Below are positions 8,040 to 17,515 of a DNA stretch of 64,000 nucleotides, one piece after another (position 1 is the first letter of the stretch; every line of letters begins with the position of its first letter). Under the pieces are notes generated by a model. That model was not told the origin of the DNA. It was given only the letters and a program-made list of their open reading frames with translations, and ran no database searches. The DNA comes from Halorubrum sp. Atlit-26R. GTDB taxonomy: Archaea > Halobacteriota > Halobacteria > Halobacteriales > Haloferacaceae. The stretch is from the NCBI RefSeq assembly GCF_003666015.1, contig NZ_QPLT01000018.1, forward strand, positions 1-64,000, in the 5' to 3' direction. Both the position numbers and the translations under genes were made by a program.

Positions 8040-8369
8040 ATGACCGAACTCACCCTGTACGAAGAAGCGATGTGTTGCTCCACCGGCGTCTGCGGTCCCG
8101 ACCCCGACGACGAACTCGTCGAGGTCAGCGCGGCGCTTGACCAGCTCGAAGACGCGTTCGACGAGCTCGAAGTCAACCGGGCGAACATGCAGCACAACAT
8201 CGATCAGTTCCTCGAAACGCAGCGGATCTACGACCGCGTTCAGGAGGACGGACCGTCGATCCTCCCGATCACGGTCGTCGACGACGAGATCGTCGCCGAG
8301 GGCGAGTACCTCTCATACGACGAACTGACCGCGGCCATCGACGGCAACGCCGCGCCACAGGAGGCCTAA
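8040..8369 (+). CDS. arsD: ArsD arsenic metallochaperone
   Basis: 109 residues from the ATG at 8040. The hallmark EEAMCCSTGVCGP supplies the three cysteines (12, 13 and 18) that bind As(III) and pass it to the ArsA ATPase. The rest follows the thioredoxin-like ArsD fold (DQFLETQRIYDRVQEDG, LPITVVDDEIVAEGEYLS). Only three bases separate it from arsA, so the two are co-transcribed. A GTG start at 7998 would add 14 residues not typical of the family. Confidence 0.93.
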   Translation: MTELTLYEEAMCCSTGVCGPDPDDELVEVSAALDQLEDAFDELEVNRANMQHNIDQFLETQRIYDRVQEDGPSILPITVVDDEIVAEGEYLSYDELTAAIDGNAAPQEA

Positions 8370-8372
8370 TAA

Positions 8373-10313
8373 ATGGCACAATCACAGTCGACAGCGACGA
8401 GCGCGCGTGAGGTCGTCGAACCAAGTAGCGACGACACCGAGTTCGTTTTCTTCAGCGGGAAGGGCGGCGTCGGCAAGAGCACGGTGAGCTGTGCGACCGC
8501 GACGTGGCTCGCCGACAACGACTACGAGACGCTGCTGGTGACCACCGACCCTGCCCCGAATCTCTCGGACATCTTCGGGCAGTCGATCGGCCACGAGGTC
8601 ACCGCGATCGACGGGATCGAGAACCTCTCGGCGATCGAGATCGACCCGGACACCGCCGCCGAGGAGTACCGTCAGGAGACGATCGAGCCGATGCGCGAAC
8701 TGCTCGGTGAAGAGGAGATCCAGACGGTCGAAGAGCAACTCAACAGCCCCTGCGTCGAGGAGATCGCCGCCTTCGACAACTTCGTCGACTTCATGGACAG
8801 CCCGGAGTACGACGTCGTCGTCTTCGACACCGCACCGACGGGCCACACCATCCGGCTGATGGAGCTCCCCTCCGACTGGAACGCCGAACTCGAGAAGGGC
8901 GGCTCGACCTGTATCGGGCCGGCGGCCTCGATGGAGGACAAAAAACAGGATTACGAGCGCGCGATCGACACACTCCAAGACGACGAGCGCACCTCGTTCG
9001 CGTTCGTCGGCAAGCCAGAGGACTCCTCGATCGACGAGATCGAACGCAGCGCGAGCGACCTCGGCGACCTCGGGATCGAGTCGCAGCTGTTGATCCTCAA
9101 CGGCTACCTCCCAGAGTCGGTGTGCGAGGACCCCTTCTTCGAGGGGAAACGCGCGGACGAGCAGGCCGTTATCGAGCGCGCCCGAGAGGAGTTCGACGCG
9201 GACGCGACGGCGACGTACCCGCTCCAGCCCGGCGAGATAGCCGGGCTCGACCTGCTCGCTGACGTGGGCGGTGTCCTCTACGACGGCACGGAGGCGACCG
9301 TCGACGTCGGGACCGCGACCGACGTGGACGCTGACGGTGCGGTCGAGTTCGATTCGATGGCGGACGCCGACGCGGTTGTCGACCAGCTCACGCCGGGCGA
9401 GGAGACGCAGTACCTCTTTTTCACCGGGAAGGGCGGCGTCGGCAAGAGCACGGTCGCCTCGACGGCAGCGACGAAACTCGCTGAGGCGGGCCACGAAACG
9501 CTTGTCGTCACGACCGATCCGGCCGCGCACTTAGAGGACATCTTCGGTGAGCCCGTGGGCCACGAACCCACCTCGGTCGGCCAGGAGAACCTCGACGCGG
9601 CGCGAATCGACCAAGAAAAAGCGCTTGCGGAGTACCGCGAGCAAGTCCTCGACCACGTCACCGAGATGTACAATAACAAAGAGGACACGCAGATCGACGT
9701 CGACGCCGCGATCGCGAACGTCGAAGAGGAACTGGAATCGCCCTGTGCCGAGGAGATGGCCGCGCTCGAAAAGTTCGTGAGCTACTTCGACGAGGACGGC
9801 TACGACGTGGTCGTCTTCGACACGGCGCCGACAGGCCACACCCTTCGCTTGCTCGAACTCCCCTCCGACTGGAAGGGGTTCATGGACCTCGGCTCGCTGA
9901 CGAAGGGCGCCGCGCCCGCCAAAGGCGACCAATACGACGAGGTCATCGAGACGATGAAAGACCCCGAACGGAGCACGTTCGCGTTCGTGATGTACCCCGA
10001 GTACACGCCTATGATGGAAGCCTACCGGGCCGCCGCCGACCTCAAAGATCAGGTCGGCATCGAGACCTCGCTGGTCGTCGCCAACTACCTCCTCCCTGAG
10101 GAGTACGGCGACAACGCCTTCTTCGCGAATCGGCGCGCTCAGCAGGCGCAGTATCTCGACGAGATCCGTGACCGGTTCGACGCGCCGTTGATGTTGGCGC
10201 CGCTCCGGCAGGACGAACCGATCGGGCTCGACGAACTCAGCGCCTTCGGTGAGGAGATTACCGGACTCGCAGACGTTATCGAAGCGGACGCACCGGAGGT
10301 GACGCCCTCGTGA
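8373..10313 (+). CDS. arsA: ArsA arsenite-stimulated ATPase, two-domain form
   Basis: 646 residues made of two homologous ATPase halves. P-loops are FFSGKGGVGKSTVS near residue 26 and FFTGKGGVGKSTVA near residue 350. Each half has the signal-transduction motif DTAPTGHT and a metalloid Cys in the loop SPC(V/A)EE(I/M)AA. The protein takes As(III) from ArsD and energises an efflux permease (ArsB or Acr3). No such permease is in this window, so it must be encoded elsewhere or be absent. The stop codon overlaps the start of the next gene, indicating translational coupling. Confidence 0.95.
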   Translation: MAQSQSTATSAREVVEPSSDDTEFVFFSGKGGVGKSTVSCATATWLADNDYETLLVTTDPAPNLSDIFGQSIGHEVTAIDGIENLSAIEIDPDTAAEEYRQETIEPMRELLGEEEIQTVEEQLNSPCVEEIAAFDNFVDFMDSPEYDVVVFDTAPTGHTIRLMELPSDWNAELEKGGSTCIGPAASMEDKKQDYERAIDTLQDDERTSFAFVGKPEDSSIDEIERSASDLGDLGIESQLLILNGYLPESVCEDPFFEGKRADEQAVIERAREEFDADATATYPLQPGEIAGLDLLADVGGVLYDGTEATVDVGTATDVDADGAVEFDSMADADAVVDQLTPGEETQYLFFTGKGGVGKSTVASTAATKLAEAGHETLVVTTDPAAHLEDIFGEPVGHEPTSVGQENLDAARIDQEKALAEYREQVLDHVTEMYNNKEDTQIDVDAAIANVEEELESPCAEEMAALEKFVSYFDEDGYDVVVFDTAPTGHTLRLLELPSDWKGFMDLGSLTKGAAPAKGDQYDEVIETMKDPERSTFAFVMYPEYTPMMEAYRAAADLKDQVGIETSLVVANYLLPEEYGDNAFFANRRAQQAQYLDEIRDRFDAPLMLAPLRQDEPIGLDELSAFGEEITGLADVIEADAPEVTPS

Positions 10314-10726
10314 GCGACGCACAGGACGTGGAAGGTGCGGCCGAGGACAGCGTGGGCGTACCCGATGAGGAAGACGTAGAAGCCAACGTCGAGGCGGCCC
10401 TCCGCGAGTTCCTCGACACGCTCAGCGAGTCTGAGACGTATCAACAGTTCGTCGCGGCCGACGAGGCGTTACAGGGCGATGACGACGCAATGGCGCTGCT
10501 CCGCGAGTACCAGCAGAAGCAACAGCAGATGCAACGCGGCGGTTTCGACGAGTCGGTGATGGCCGAGCTGAAGCAGCTCCAGACCGAAATGTCGAACAAC
10601 GAGACGATCCAGCGTCAGCAGGCCGCACAGGCCGATTTGATAGAACTGCTTCAGCGAACGAACGACGCCGTTAGCGACGAAATCGGCGAGGAGTTCGCGC
10701 GGTCCACCGGAGGTGGGTGCTGTTGA
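10310..10726 (+). CDS. YlbF-like helical protein with C-terminal Gly-Gly-Gly-Cys-Cys
   Basis: 138 residues starting at a GTG that overlaps the arsA stop (GTGA). The middle fits the Com_YlbF family: a helical bundle with LREFLDTLSESETYQQFVAA, LLREYQQKQQQMQ and MAELKQLQTEM. The acidic N-terminus is disordered-looking. The protein ends in STGGGCC, a flexible glycine linker with a vicinal Cys pair, an arrangement able to chelate As(III). YlbF-type proteins are not standard ars components. The tight coupling to arsA and the Cys tail suggest an arsenic-related role, which is inference. Confidence 0.8.
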   Translation: MSDAQDVEGAAEDSVGVPDEEDVEANVEAALREFLDTLSESETYQQFVAADEALQGDDDAMALLREYQQKQQQMQRGGFDESVMAELKQLQTEMSNNETIQRQQAAQADLIELLQRTNDAVSDEIGEEFARSTGGGCC

Positions 10727-10941
10727 GCGCTTCCGGTCACGACGCCAGCGAATCCGAAGTGACGGACGAAGAGGTCGTCGCGGCCGCCGAGGCGCTCGGC
10801 GAAGAGCTCGCGACGGCGAAAGAGTCCTCCTCGGAGTTCGCGTTCACCACGGTGGTAATACAGTGTAACGAGGCGATCGGCGACGAGACCGGAATCGACT
10901 ACGCGAGCGTCTGCGGCGCCGACGACGATAGCTGCTGTTAG
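10723..10941 (+). CDS. small acidic protein with Cys-Cys tail, last gene of ars operon
   Basis: 72 residues if the TTG overlapping the previous stop (TTGA) is used; a GTG at 10717 would add two. Composition is very acidic. The body (EEVVAAAEALGEELATAKES, FAFTTVVIQCNEAIGDETG) has one internal Cys, and the C-terminus has VCGADDDSCC. No family is recognised. It shares the terminal Cys-Cys pair with the upstream YlbF-like protein, so the two may form a metalloid-binding couple. It is co-transcribed with arsD-arsA by overlap. Confidence 0.7.
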   Translation: MSASGHDASESEVTDEEVVAAAEALGEELATAKESSSEFAFTTVVIQCNEAIGDETGIDYASVCGADDDSCC

Positions 10942-10985
10942 GGGATGTCGACAGGGGTCGTTTCGGCTGACGACCCTGCCAATCG

Positions 10986-11441
10986 TCACTCCACGGACGG
11001 CGTCTGCGACAGGAGTTCGTCGAACAGCGAGACGACACGTTCTTCGATCTCGTCACGGATCTCACGAACCTGCTCGATCGGGCGCTCGTGGGGATCATCG
11101 AGCCCCCAATCGCGATTCTCGCCGTTCCACGTCGCCGGGCACACGTCCGATGCCGAACACCCCATCGTGACGACGACATCGACCGCCTGTAGCTCGTCTG
11201 GCGTCACCTCTCGCGGCGTTCGGTCGCTGAGATCGATGTTTCGCTCTCTCATTGCTTCGACGACGATCTCGTGGACGTGGTCTGCGGGCTGTGTGCCACC
11301 GGTAACGATCGTAATTTGATCCCCCACATCGCGACGGTCGCGCTCGCGCTCAGCGAACGCCGCCGCCATTTGGCTCCGTCCTGCGTTTTGGACGCACACG
11401 AACGCGATCTGGTGGTCCGTCCGCTCATCGGATTCAGTCAC
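10986..11441 (-). CDS. arsC: ArsC arsenate reductase, LMW-phosphatase type
   Basis: 151 residues from the GTG at 11441; an ATG at 11486 would add 15 residues of unlikely N-terminus. The phosphatase-like loop CVQNAGRS (C-x5-R) is near the start, and the second redox pair sits in VVTMGCSASDVCPATWNG, as in thioredoxin-coupled ArsC. It reduces As(V) to As(III), which ArsD/ArsA then handles. It is convergent with the arsA operon. Confidence 0.9.
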   Translation of the reverse strand: MTESDERTDHQIAFVCVQNAGRSQMAAAFAERERDRRDVGDQITIVTGGTQPADHVHEIVVEAMRERNIDLSDRTPREVTPDELQAVDVVVTMGCSASDVCPATWNGENRDWGLDDPHERPIEQVREIRDEIEERVVSLFDELLSQTPSVE

Positions 11442-11657
11442 ACCCCCACAAGCGAGTGGGATCGGTATAGCTGTTACTTCAGGCACAGCGGCTCTTGATA
11501 GGCAATCTGAGAAGTACTCTCAGACCCGTGTTGAGCTATTGAGACGGATATACATCACATATAAGTTCTCAAGTCGACGGGACGCTCGCTCGCCGATTAC
11601 GTATCGGTCAATACCACTCATAGCAGCCGTTAATTACCACGATCTCGTCGTCAGCCT

Positions 11658-12755
11658 ATGGATTGCTTTGATCGGTTAGCGTGTCCAGCGTGTGGGGTCT
11701 CGTCTGGGTCTCGCTGCGAGGAGATTGAAGAAGGCGTCGCCGCCGGGGCCGACGTGAGGAGCGTCGACGGGGACGCCTGCCCGGATGCCAGCTCCCACCC
11801 TCGTCGAGCAGTATTAGTCGGGACCGCGGGCGCCGCGGGGATCGGCGGCCTCGCCGTCGCGCGTGGCGCACGTCGACTGACCGACGGCGGGACCAATGAG
11901 GACACCCAAACTGTGACCGACGACCCACCTCCCTCGCCAACGGACAACCCGACGCTCGTCGCGCATCGGGGTTTCGCGGGGGAAAACCCCGAAAACACGC
12001 TTACAGCCGCGCGGGCGGCAGCGCGTGAGGACGGCCCCGGCGGCCGCGCCGATTTCGTCGAGTTCGATGTCGTCGCCACCAGTGAGGGCGATGTCGTGGT
12101 GTTCCACGACGACGAGCTCGCGGGTCGCGACGGGGACGAGCCGGGGGTTACGGACGTCGACGGCGTCGTGTGGGAGACGGATACGGAGACGGTCACGAGC
12201 GCAGAGGTGCTCGGAAGCGGAGAGACAGTGCCCCGGCTCAATGAGATGCTCGCTGCGATCCCGACGGATGTCGGCGTCAACGTCGAGTTGAAGAACCCCG
12301 GCAGCGGGTCGCTCCGGTTCGGGGAGAAGCTCTCTGAGAGGGATCTCGAAGCGCGGAAATCGATCTGGGGCCCATTCGTCGACCGAGTTCTCGCAGCATT
12401 GGATGCGACCGATCACGAGGTCCTCCTCTCGTCATTCTACGAAGCGGCGGTCGCGGTCGCAGCCGAGCGGTCGACGTACCCGGTCGCGCCGATCCTGTGG
12501 GACTCGGTTGAGGACGGGATCTCCATCGCCGAGCGGTACGACGCCGCGGCGGTTCACCCGCCTGCGGAGATGGTCCGACGGACTCCCTTCTTCGACGACT
12601 CGCGGTTCGGCGGCACCGACATCGTCGAAGCCGCTCGGACGGACGGACGCGCTGTCAACGTTTGGACGGTCGAGACGTGGTATCAGGCGGAACGCCTCGT
12701 CGAGGCCGGCGTCGACGGGCTCATCGCCGACTACTCGACGCTGCTGTCGGAGTGA
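11658..12755 (+). CDS. glycerophosphodiester phosphodiesterase, exported
   Basis: 365 residues. The GDPD barrel begins at LVAHRGFAGENPENTLTAAR (catalytic His-Arg-Gly). DFVEFDVVATSEGDVVVFHD gives the Glu-x-Asp metal ligands, and NVELK and NVWTVET close the fold. It hydrolyses deacylated phospholipids to glycerol-3-phosphate. Before the domain there is a Tat-like stretch (PRRAVLVGTAGAAGIGG) and a Thr/Asp linker, so the enzyme probably works outside the cell. The first 32 residues carry an odd CPAC; a GTG at 11754 would give a more normal Tat N-terminus. The ugp-type importer follows directly. Confidence 0.9.
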   Translation: MDCFDRLACPACGVSSGSRCEEIEEGVAAGADVRSVDGDACPDASSHPRRAVLVGTAGAAGIGGLAVARGARRLTDGGTNEDTQTVTDDPPPSPTDNPTLVAHRGFAGENPENTLTAARAAAREDGPGGRADFVEFDVVATSEGDVVVFHDDELAGRDGDEPGVTDVDGVVWETDTETVTSAEVLGSGETVPRLNEMLAAIPTDVGVNVELKNPGSGSLRFGEKLSERDLEARKSIWGPFVDRVLAALDATDHEVLLSSFYEAAVAVAAERSTYPVAPILWDSVEDGISIAERYDAAAVHPPAEMVRRTPFFDDSRFGGTDIVEAARTDGRAVNVWTVETWYQAERLVEAGVDGLIADYSTLLSE

Positions 12756-12826
12756 GCGTCGGCCGCCGAACCGTCGGGTATGTTCTGGAGCGATACGCGG
12801 AGGTATGTATTCCTATTGACTAGTGT

Positions 12827-12836
12827 ATGTTAACAT
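12827..12836. promoter_or_regulatory. palindrome ATGTTAACAT upstream of ugpB
   Basis: A perfect 10-bp palindrome lies about 70 bases before the binding-protein gene. The AT-rich stretch CTATTATC at about 12863 could be its TATA element. The palindrome may be an operator for phosphate or sugar control, which is untested. Confidence 0.3.
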
Positions 12837-12906
12837 GGATTGAACCGTGCCGCTCGGGAGAACTATTATCAACAGTTATGAACTTCGTTCGGAATGATTG
12901 ACGTGT

Positions 12907-14265
12907 ATGGCTCCAACTCGCGGGAGTTCAAATGGTATCTCACGGCGGAACACCCTCACGACCACTGGCGCCGCGCTCGCCGCAGCGACAGGCCTTGCCG
13001 GTTGTCTCGGAGGCAGCAGCGGCAGCGGCGGAGCGGAGTTCTCTCCGATCGCCGAGGAACTCACCGTCTGGCACGCTATGGGCGGGACGAACGGGGAGAC
13101 GCTCGACCAAATCGGATCTGACTTCGAAGACGAGACAGGGAAACCGGTTAACATGGAGTTCCAGGACAGCTACGAGAACGTCCTGACGAACACATTGTCT
13201 GCGTTCGACTCAGGGAATGTCTCGGACATGCTTCAAGTCGACAGTCTGTTCGCACAACAGGTGCTGGACACGGACCAAGTCCGTCCCGTCGAGGAGATCC
13301 TCCCCGACGACTTCGATTCGGGCGTTTTCCTCGACAACGTCGCTGAGTTCTTCACCGTTGACGGTGAGCTCGCCTCACTCCCGTTCAACAACTCCAACGC
13401 TATCATGTACATCAATCGGGATGCTTTCGAGGAGGCGGGGCTCGACCCCGACGACCCGCCGCAGACGCTGGCCGAGGTCAGGAGCGCATCGGAGCAGCTC
13501 GTCGATCAAGACGTGACGCAGTTCGGGATCACCTGGCCGAACCACGTGTGGTTCGTTGAGACGTGGTACGGGTTCGAAGGCGAGCTGATGACGGACGCCG
13601 AGAACGGCCACGCCGGCGAGCCCTCCGAGTTCCGAACGCCGGACGCGGCCTACGACATGTTCGAGTGGTGGAGGGGGATGGCCGAAGACGACCTCTACAC
13701 GAATCCGGGAATTGAGGCGTGGGGCGAGGCCACGTCGCTCTTCACCGAACAGGAGTCGGCGATGCTGCTGACAAGCACCGCGTCAGTCGCCGGACTCATT
13801 GCAGACTCAGACGGTTTCGAGGTCGGCGCCGCCCCGTATCCGAGCATCAGCGACACGCGCGTCGGCCCCGTGATCGGTGGTGCCTCGTTTTACGTACCTG
13901 ACGGCCTCCCCGAGTCGCGGTACGAGGACATCGGCCAGCTCTTAGAGTACATGTCCGAACCGGAGGTCCAGACGCAGTGGCACAAGGGGTCGGGGTACTA
14001 CCCGATCACGCAGCCGTCGGTCGACTCGCTTCGTGAGGAGGGCTGGTTCGAAGAGAACCCGATGTACGGCGTCGCCCTCGATCAGCTCCAGAGCGGGGAT
14101 GCGAGCGACCCGGCAACGAAGCGCGCGCTCCTCGGCCCGGCGCGGAACGTTCAGACGGTGATCCAGGACAAGTCCGTCGATATCCTGAACGCCGACGACA
14201 TGGACGCCGAGATTGAAGCGCTCAAAACGGAGGTCGAAGACGTGCTGGACGGCTACTACAACTGA
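12907..14265 (+). CDS. ugpB: ABC transporter solute-binding lipoprotein, UgpB-like
   Basis: 452 residues from the ATG at 12907; a TTG nine bases earlier is possible. The N-terminus has a Tat motif (SRRNTLTTTG) and a lipobox (LAGCLGG), so the mature protein is lipid-anchored outside the membrane. The fold is family-1 extracellular solute-binding (EELTVWHAMGGTNGETLDQI, MYINRDAFEEAGLDPDDPPQ). Its place between a glycerophosphodiesterase and a UgpA-E-C set suggests glycerol-3-phosphate or glycerophosphodiesters as ligand; a sugar is also possible. Confidence 0.85.
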   Translation: MAPTRGSSNGISRRNTLTTTGAALAAATGLAGCLGGSSGSGGAEFSPIAEELTVWHAMGGTNGETLDQIGSDFEDETGKPVNMEFQDSYENVLTNTLSAFDSGNVSDMLQVDSLFAQQVLDTDQVRPVEEILPDDFDSGVFLDNVAEFFTVDGELASLPFNNSNAIMYINRDAFEEAGLDPDDPPQTLAEVRSASEQLVDQDVTQFGITWPNHVWFVETWYGFEGELMTDAENGHAGEPSEFRTPDAAYDMFEWWRGMAEDDLYTNPGIEAWGEATSLFTEQESAMLLTSTASVAGLIADSDGFEVGAAPYPSISDTRVGPVIGGASFYVPDGLPESRYEDIGQLLEYMSEPEVQTQWHKGSGYYPITQPSVDSLREEGWFEENPMYGVALDQLQSGDASDPATKRALLGPARNVQTVIQDKSVDILNADDMDAEIEALKTEVEDVLDGYYN

Positions 14266-14338
14266 CGAGGCCGACGCACGCCAGCTCTAAACAATTCGAA
14301 CCCACCCCATCCAACCCACACAACGTTATCTCACACGA

Positions 14339-15223
14339 ATGTCCACACGCGAAATATTCGACAGTCGGATCGAGTCGGGGTTGCTGTTGCTGCCGACGCT
14401 CCTCGTCACGGTGGTGTTCCTCTATTACCCGACGGCGCTGGCGTTTCGGACCAGCTTCTTCGACTCAAGCTTCGGACGGGCCGAGGTGTTCGTCGGGCTC
14501 GAGAACTACGTCGAGCTGTTGACCAGTTCAGGGTACCATCAGAGCATTATCATCTCGGTCGTCTTCGCGGCCGTCGTCGTCGGCGGCGTTGTCGTCGTGT
14601 CGCTGTACCTGACCTTCCTCATCCACGAGGTCGACACGGGTCAGGGGCTCTACCTGATCTCCGTGATCTGGCCGTACGCGCTTCCGCCGGCGGTCGGCGC
14701 GCTCGTGTTCCTCTTTATTACTCACCCGACACTCGGCGTGCTGACGGGGCCCATCGAGTCGCTCGGCGTCGAAGTCGACTGGTTCAACAACGGGTCGCAG
14801 GCGTTCGTCGTCGTGGCGTTGGCGGCCATCTGGAAACAGATCGGATACAATGTGATCTTCATGATCGCCGCGATGAACAACGTGCCGGACACGCTCACGG
14901 AGACCGCCGAACTGGACGGAGTCGGCGGGCTGCGCCGGCTCGTGTCTGTGTACATCCCGATCATGACGCCGACGATATTCTTCCTCGTCATCATCAACAC
15001 GATCTACGCCTTCTTCGGCACGTTCGCGTTCGTCGACCTCCTCACGAGCGGCGGGCCGTCGAACGCGACTAACATCCTGATATTCAACCTGTACCAGGAA
15101 GGATTTTCCTTTTTCAACTTCGGCATCGCCTCCGCGAAGTCGGTCGTGTTATTCGTCATTGTTGGCGTGCTGATGTTCGTCCAGTTCCAGATTACGGACA
15201 AATACTCATATTACGGTGGCTAA
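14339..15223 (+). CDS. ugpA: ABC permease, UgpA-like
   Basis: 294 residues with six hydrophobic segments. The inner-membrane permease EAA loop reads ETAELDGVGGLRRLVSVYIP near residue 185, the contact point with the ATPase. It is the first of two permeases, downstream of the binding protein, and its stop lies at the start of the next permease gene. Confidence 0.9.
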   Translation: MSTREIFDSRIESGLLLLPTLLVTVVFLYYPTALAFRTSFFDSSFGRAEVFVGLENYVELLTSSGYHQSIIISVVFAAVVVGGVVVVSLYLTFLIHEVDTGQGLYLISVIWPYALPPAVGALVFLFITHPTLGVLTGPIESLGVEVDWFNNGSQAFVVVALAAIWKQIGYNVIFMIAAMNNVPDTLTETAELDGVGGLRRLVSVYIPIMTPTIFFLVIINTIYAFFGTFAFVDLLTSGGPSNATNILIFNLYQEGFSFFNFGIASAKSVVLFVIVGVLMFVQFQITDKYSYYGG

Positions 15224-15224
15224 G

Positions 15225-16109
15225 ATGGTCGGAGTACTCCAATACGCGAAACGGCGGGTCGACGCGCTGAGAGGCAACTACGAGACGCAGCGGATCCACG
15301 AAGACGATCTCGGGACCCACTTCCAGCTCCTGCTCCTCGTCGTGGCGGTGGTGTTCCCGATCGCCGTCGCGCTGGCCGTCAGCACGAAACAGTCCGGGGT
15401 CGTCACCAGCGTCGTCGACCTCCTCCCCGGGGGTTACGCCGTTGAGAACTACCGCGAAGTGCTCGTGGACTATCAGTTCGGCCGCTTCATGTGGAACTCG
15501 TTGGCGATGTCGGTCGTGATCGTCGTCGGGAAGCTCATCATCTCGGTGTTCGCAGCGATGGCGATCGTCTACTACCGGGTCCCGTACAAGGACCTCGTGT
15601 TCCTGTTTATTTTGTTCACACTGCTTCTGCCAGTTCCCGTCCGGTTCATCCCACTGTTCCAGCTGATGAACGACCTCGGGTGGAGCAACACGATCCTCGC
15701 AATCACGGTCCCATACCTCGCGAGCGCGACGACGGTGTTCATCCTCCGCCAGCACTTCCTGTCGATCCCGACGTCCATCGTCGAGACGGCGAAGCTGGAC
15801 GGCGTCGGCCCGCTGAAGTTCATGCTGTTCGTGCTGCTTCCGATGTCGAAGGGGGTCCTCGTCGGTGTCTCGATCATCATGTTCGTCTACGCGTGGAACC
15901 AGTATCTCTGGCCGCTGATCATCATCGACTCCGAGGCAAATCAGGTCGCGCAGGTCGGCCTCCAGCTGTTACAGGGCGACGTACAGGGCGGACAGCTCTC
16001 GTGGTCGCTCGTGATGGCCGGCTCCACGCTGACGCTTTTACCCCCGCTGCTCCTGATGATCGTGTTCCGAAAGCCGCTGTTAGAGACATTCAGTATCCAA
16101 CAGAAGTGA
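15225..16109 (+). CDS. ugpE: ABC permease, UgpE-like
   Basis: 294 residues from the ATG at 15225; a GTG at 15216 would overlap the ugpA stop. Six membrane segments are visible, with the EAA loop ETAKLDGVGPLKFMLFVLLP near residue 188. It forms the heterodimeric channel with UgpA. The ATPase gene starts two bases after its stop. Confidence 0.9.
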   Translation: MVGVLQYAKRRVDALRGNYETQRIHEDDLGTHFQLLLLVVAVVFPIAVALAVSTKQSGVVTSVVDLLPGGYAVENYREVLVDYQFGRFMWNSLAMSVVIVVGKLIISVFAAMAIVYYRVPYKDLVFLFILFTLLLPVPVRFIPLFQLMNDLGWSNTILAITVPYLASATTVFILRQHFLSIPTSIVETAKLDGVGPLKFMLFVLLPMSKGVLVGVSIIMFVYAWNQYLWPLIIIDSEANQVAQVGLQLLQGDVQGGQLSWSLVMAGSTLTLLPPLLLMIVFRKPLLETFSIQQK

Positions 16110-16111
16110 CA

Positions 16112-17281
16112 ATGACAACCGTAACACTACACAACCTCCGGAAGGAGTTCGACGACGTCGTCGCAGTCAACGGGATCGACCTCGAGATCATCGACGGGGA
16201 GTTCCTCGTCATCGTTGGCCCGAGCGGCTGCGGCAAGAGCACGACGCTCCGGCTGCTCGCCGGCCTCGAAGACGCAACCGACGGCGAGATCGTCATGGAC
16301 GGTCGAGACGTCACCGCCGTCGAACCGAAGGACCGGAACGTCGCGATGGTGTTCCAAAACTACGCGCTGTACCCGCACATGACCGGGCGGCGAAACATCA
16401 CCTTCGGAATGAAATCGAGCGGCGACTTCACTGACGAGGAGATCGACCGGCGCGTCGAGGAGGCCGCGGAGACGCTCGATATCGCCGACCTGCTCGACCG
16501 GAAGCCGCAGGCGATGTCTGGCGGGGAGCGCCAGCGAGTGGCCCTCGGGCGGGCCATCGTTCGCGATCCCGACGCGTTCCTGATGGACGAGCCGCTCTCG
16601 AACCTCGACGCGAAGCTCCGCATCCAGATGCGCGCAGAACTCGCACAGCTACATACCTCGCTCGGGACGACGACCGTGTACGTGACCCACGACCAGACGG
16701 AGGCGATGACGCTCGGCGAGCGTGTCGTCGTGATGAACGACGGGCGTATCATGCAGGTCGACGAGCCTCAGACGCTGTACGACTTCCCAGCAAACCGGTT
16801 CGTCGCGGAGTTTATTGGCGACCCGGCGATGAACATGATCCCCGTTGACATCGAGAACGGGACCGCCGTCCACGACGCGTTTACGATCCAGCTTCCGAAC
16901 GCCGACGGGGGTGTTCGGAACGGCGTGAAGGAGGGCGGTGACGCGTCAATTCGCGACGGACAGCGGGCCGTGCTCGGCGTGCGTCCGGAGGACTTGTACA
17001 TGGCGACTGACCGGCCCGACACGGGCGACGAGACGCTCAACGCGACCGTGAACGTGACCGAGCCGCTCGGCGACAGCCTGCTGTTACACTGCTCGATCGG
17101 GGAGACGCCCTGTAAGATCCAGGCGAAGGCACGGTCCGAGATCCGCCCCGACGACACGGTTTCGATCGCGTACGACCCAGCTCGGCTACACCTGTTCGAT
17201 CCAGAGTCCGGTGACGCGCTCTATCACTCCGAGTCGTACGCTTCGAGCGAGAGCGCGGCCGCAGCGGCGGATCACGGATGA
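16112..17281 (+). CDS. ugpC: ABC transporter ATPase, UgpC/MsmK type
   Basis: 389 residues. Walker A is GPSGCGKSTT, the Q-loop is MVFQNYALYPHMT, the signature is MSGGERQRVALGRA, Walker B is DAFLMDEPLSNLDA and the switch His is VTHDQTEA. The C-terminal third is the OB-type regulatory domain (LGVRPEDLY, VTEPLGDS) typical of carbohydrate and glycerol-phosphate importers. It starts two bases after ugpE, completing the operon. Confidence 0.92.
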   Translation: MTTVTLHNLRKEFDDVVAVNGIDLEIIDGEFLVIVGPSGCGKSTTLRLLAGLEDATDGEIVMDGRDVTAVEPKDRNVAMVFQNYALYPHMTGRRNITFGMKSSGDFTDEEIDRRVEEAAETLDIADLLDRKPQAMSGGERQRVALGRAIVRDPDAFLMDEPLSNLDAKLRIQMRAELAQLHTSLGTTTVYVTHDQTEAMTLGERVVVMNDGRIMQVDEPQTLYDFPANRFVAEFIGDPAMNMIPVDIENGTAVHDAFTIQLPNADGGVRNGVKEGGDASIRDGQRAVLGVRPEDLYMATDRPDTGDETLNATVNVTEPLGDSLLLHCSIGETPCKIQAKARSEIRPDDTVSIAYDPARLHLFDPESGDALYHSESYASSESAAAAADHG

Positions 17282-17515
17282 CAGTCTCGGTAGACGACCC
17301 GTCACGGTAGGCGACCTCAAGCTCCTACCTCGATGTTAGAACCGCAGAATAAACGCAATAGAACATTCGAGAAAGGGTCAGTCAACCCGAACGCTTCGCC
17401 ACCGCGAACTACATAGTGGTATAGTCTACTAATACAAACTGATTAATTCGGGAGGATAATATCGTCATTTGAGTCCGATCCTCAGGAGAACTGCTTCGGC
17501 TCTGGACCAACCCAC

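Noticed and set aside
8382-10322. two long minus-strand frames (382 and 263 codons)
   Set aside because: Both lie opposite arsA and arise from its GC-rich codons; no family resemblance.
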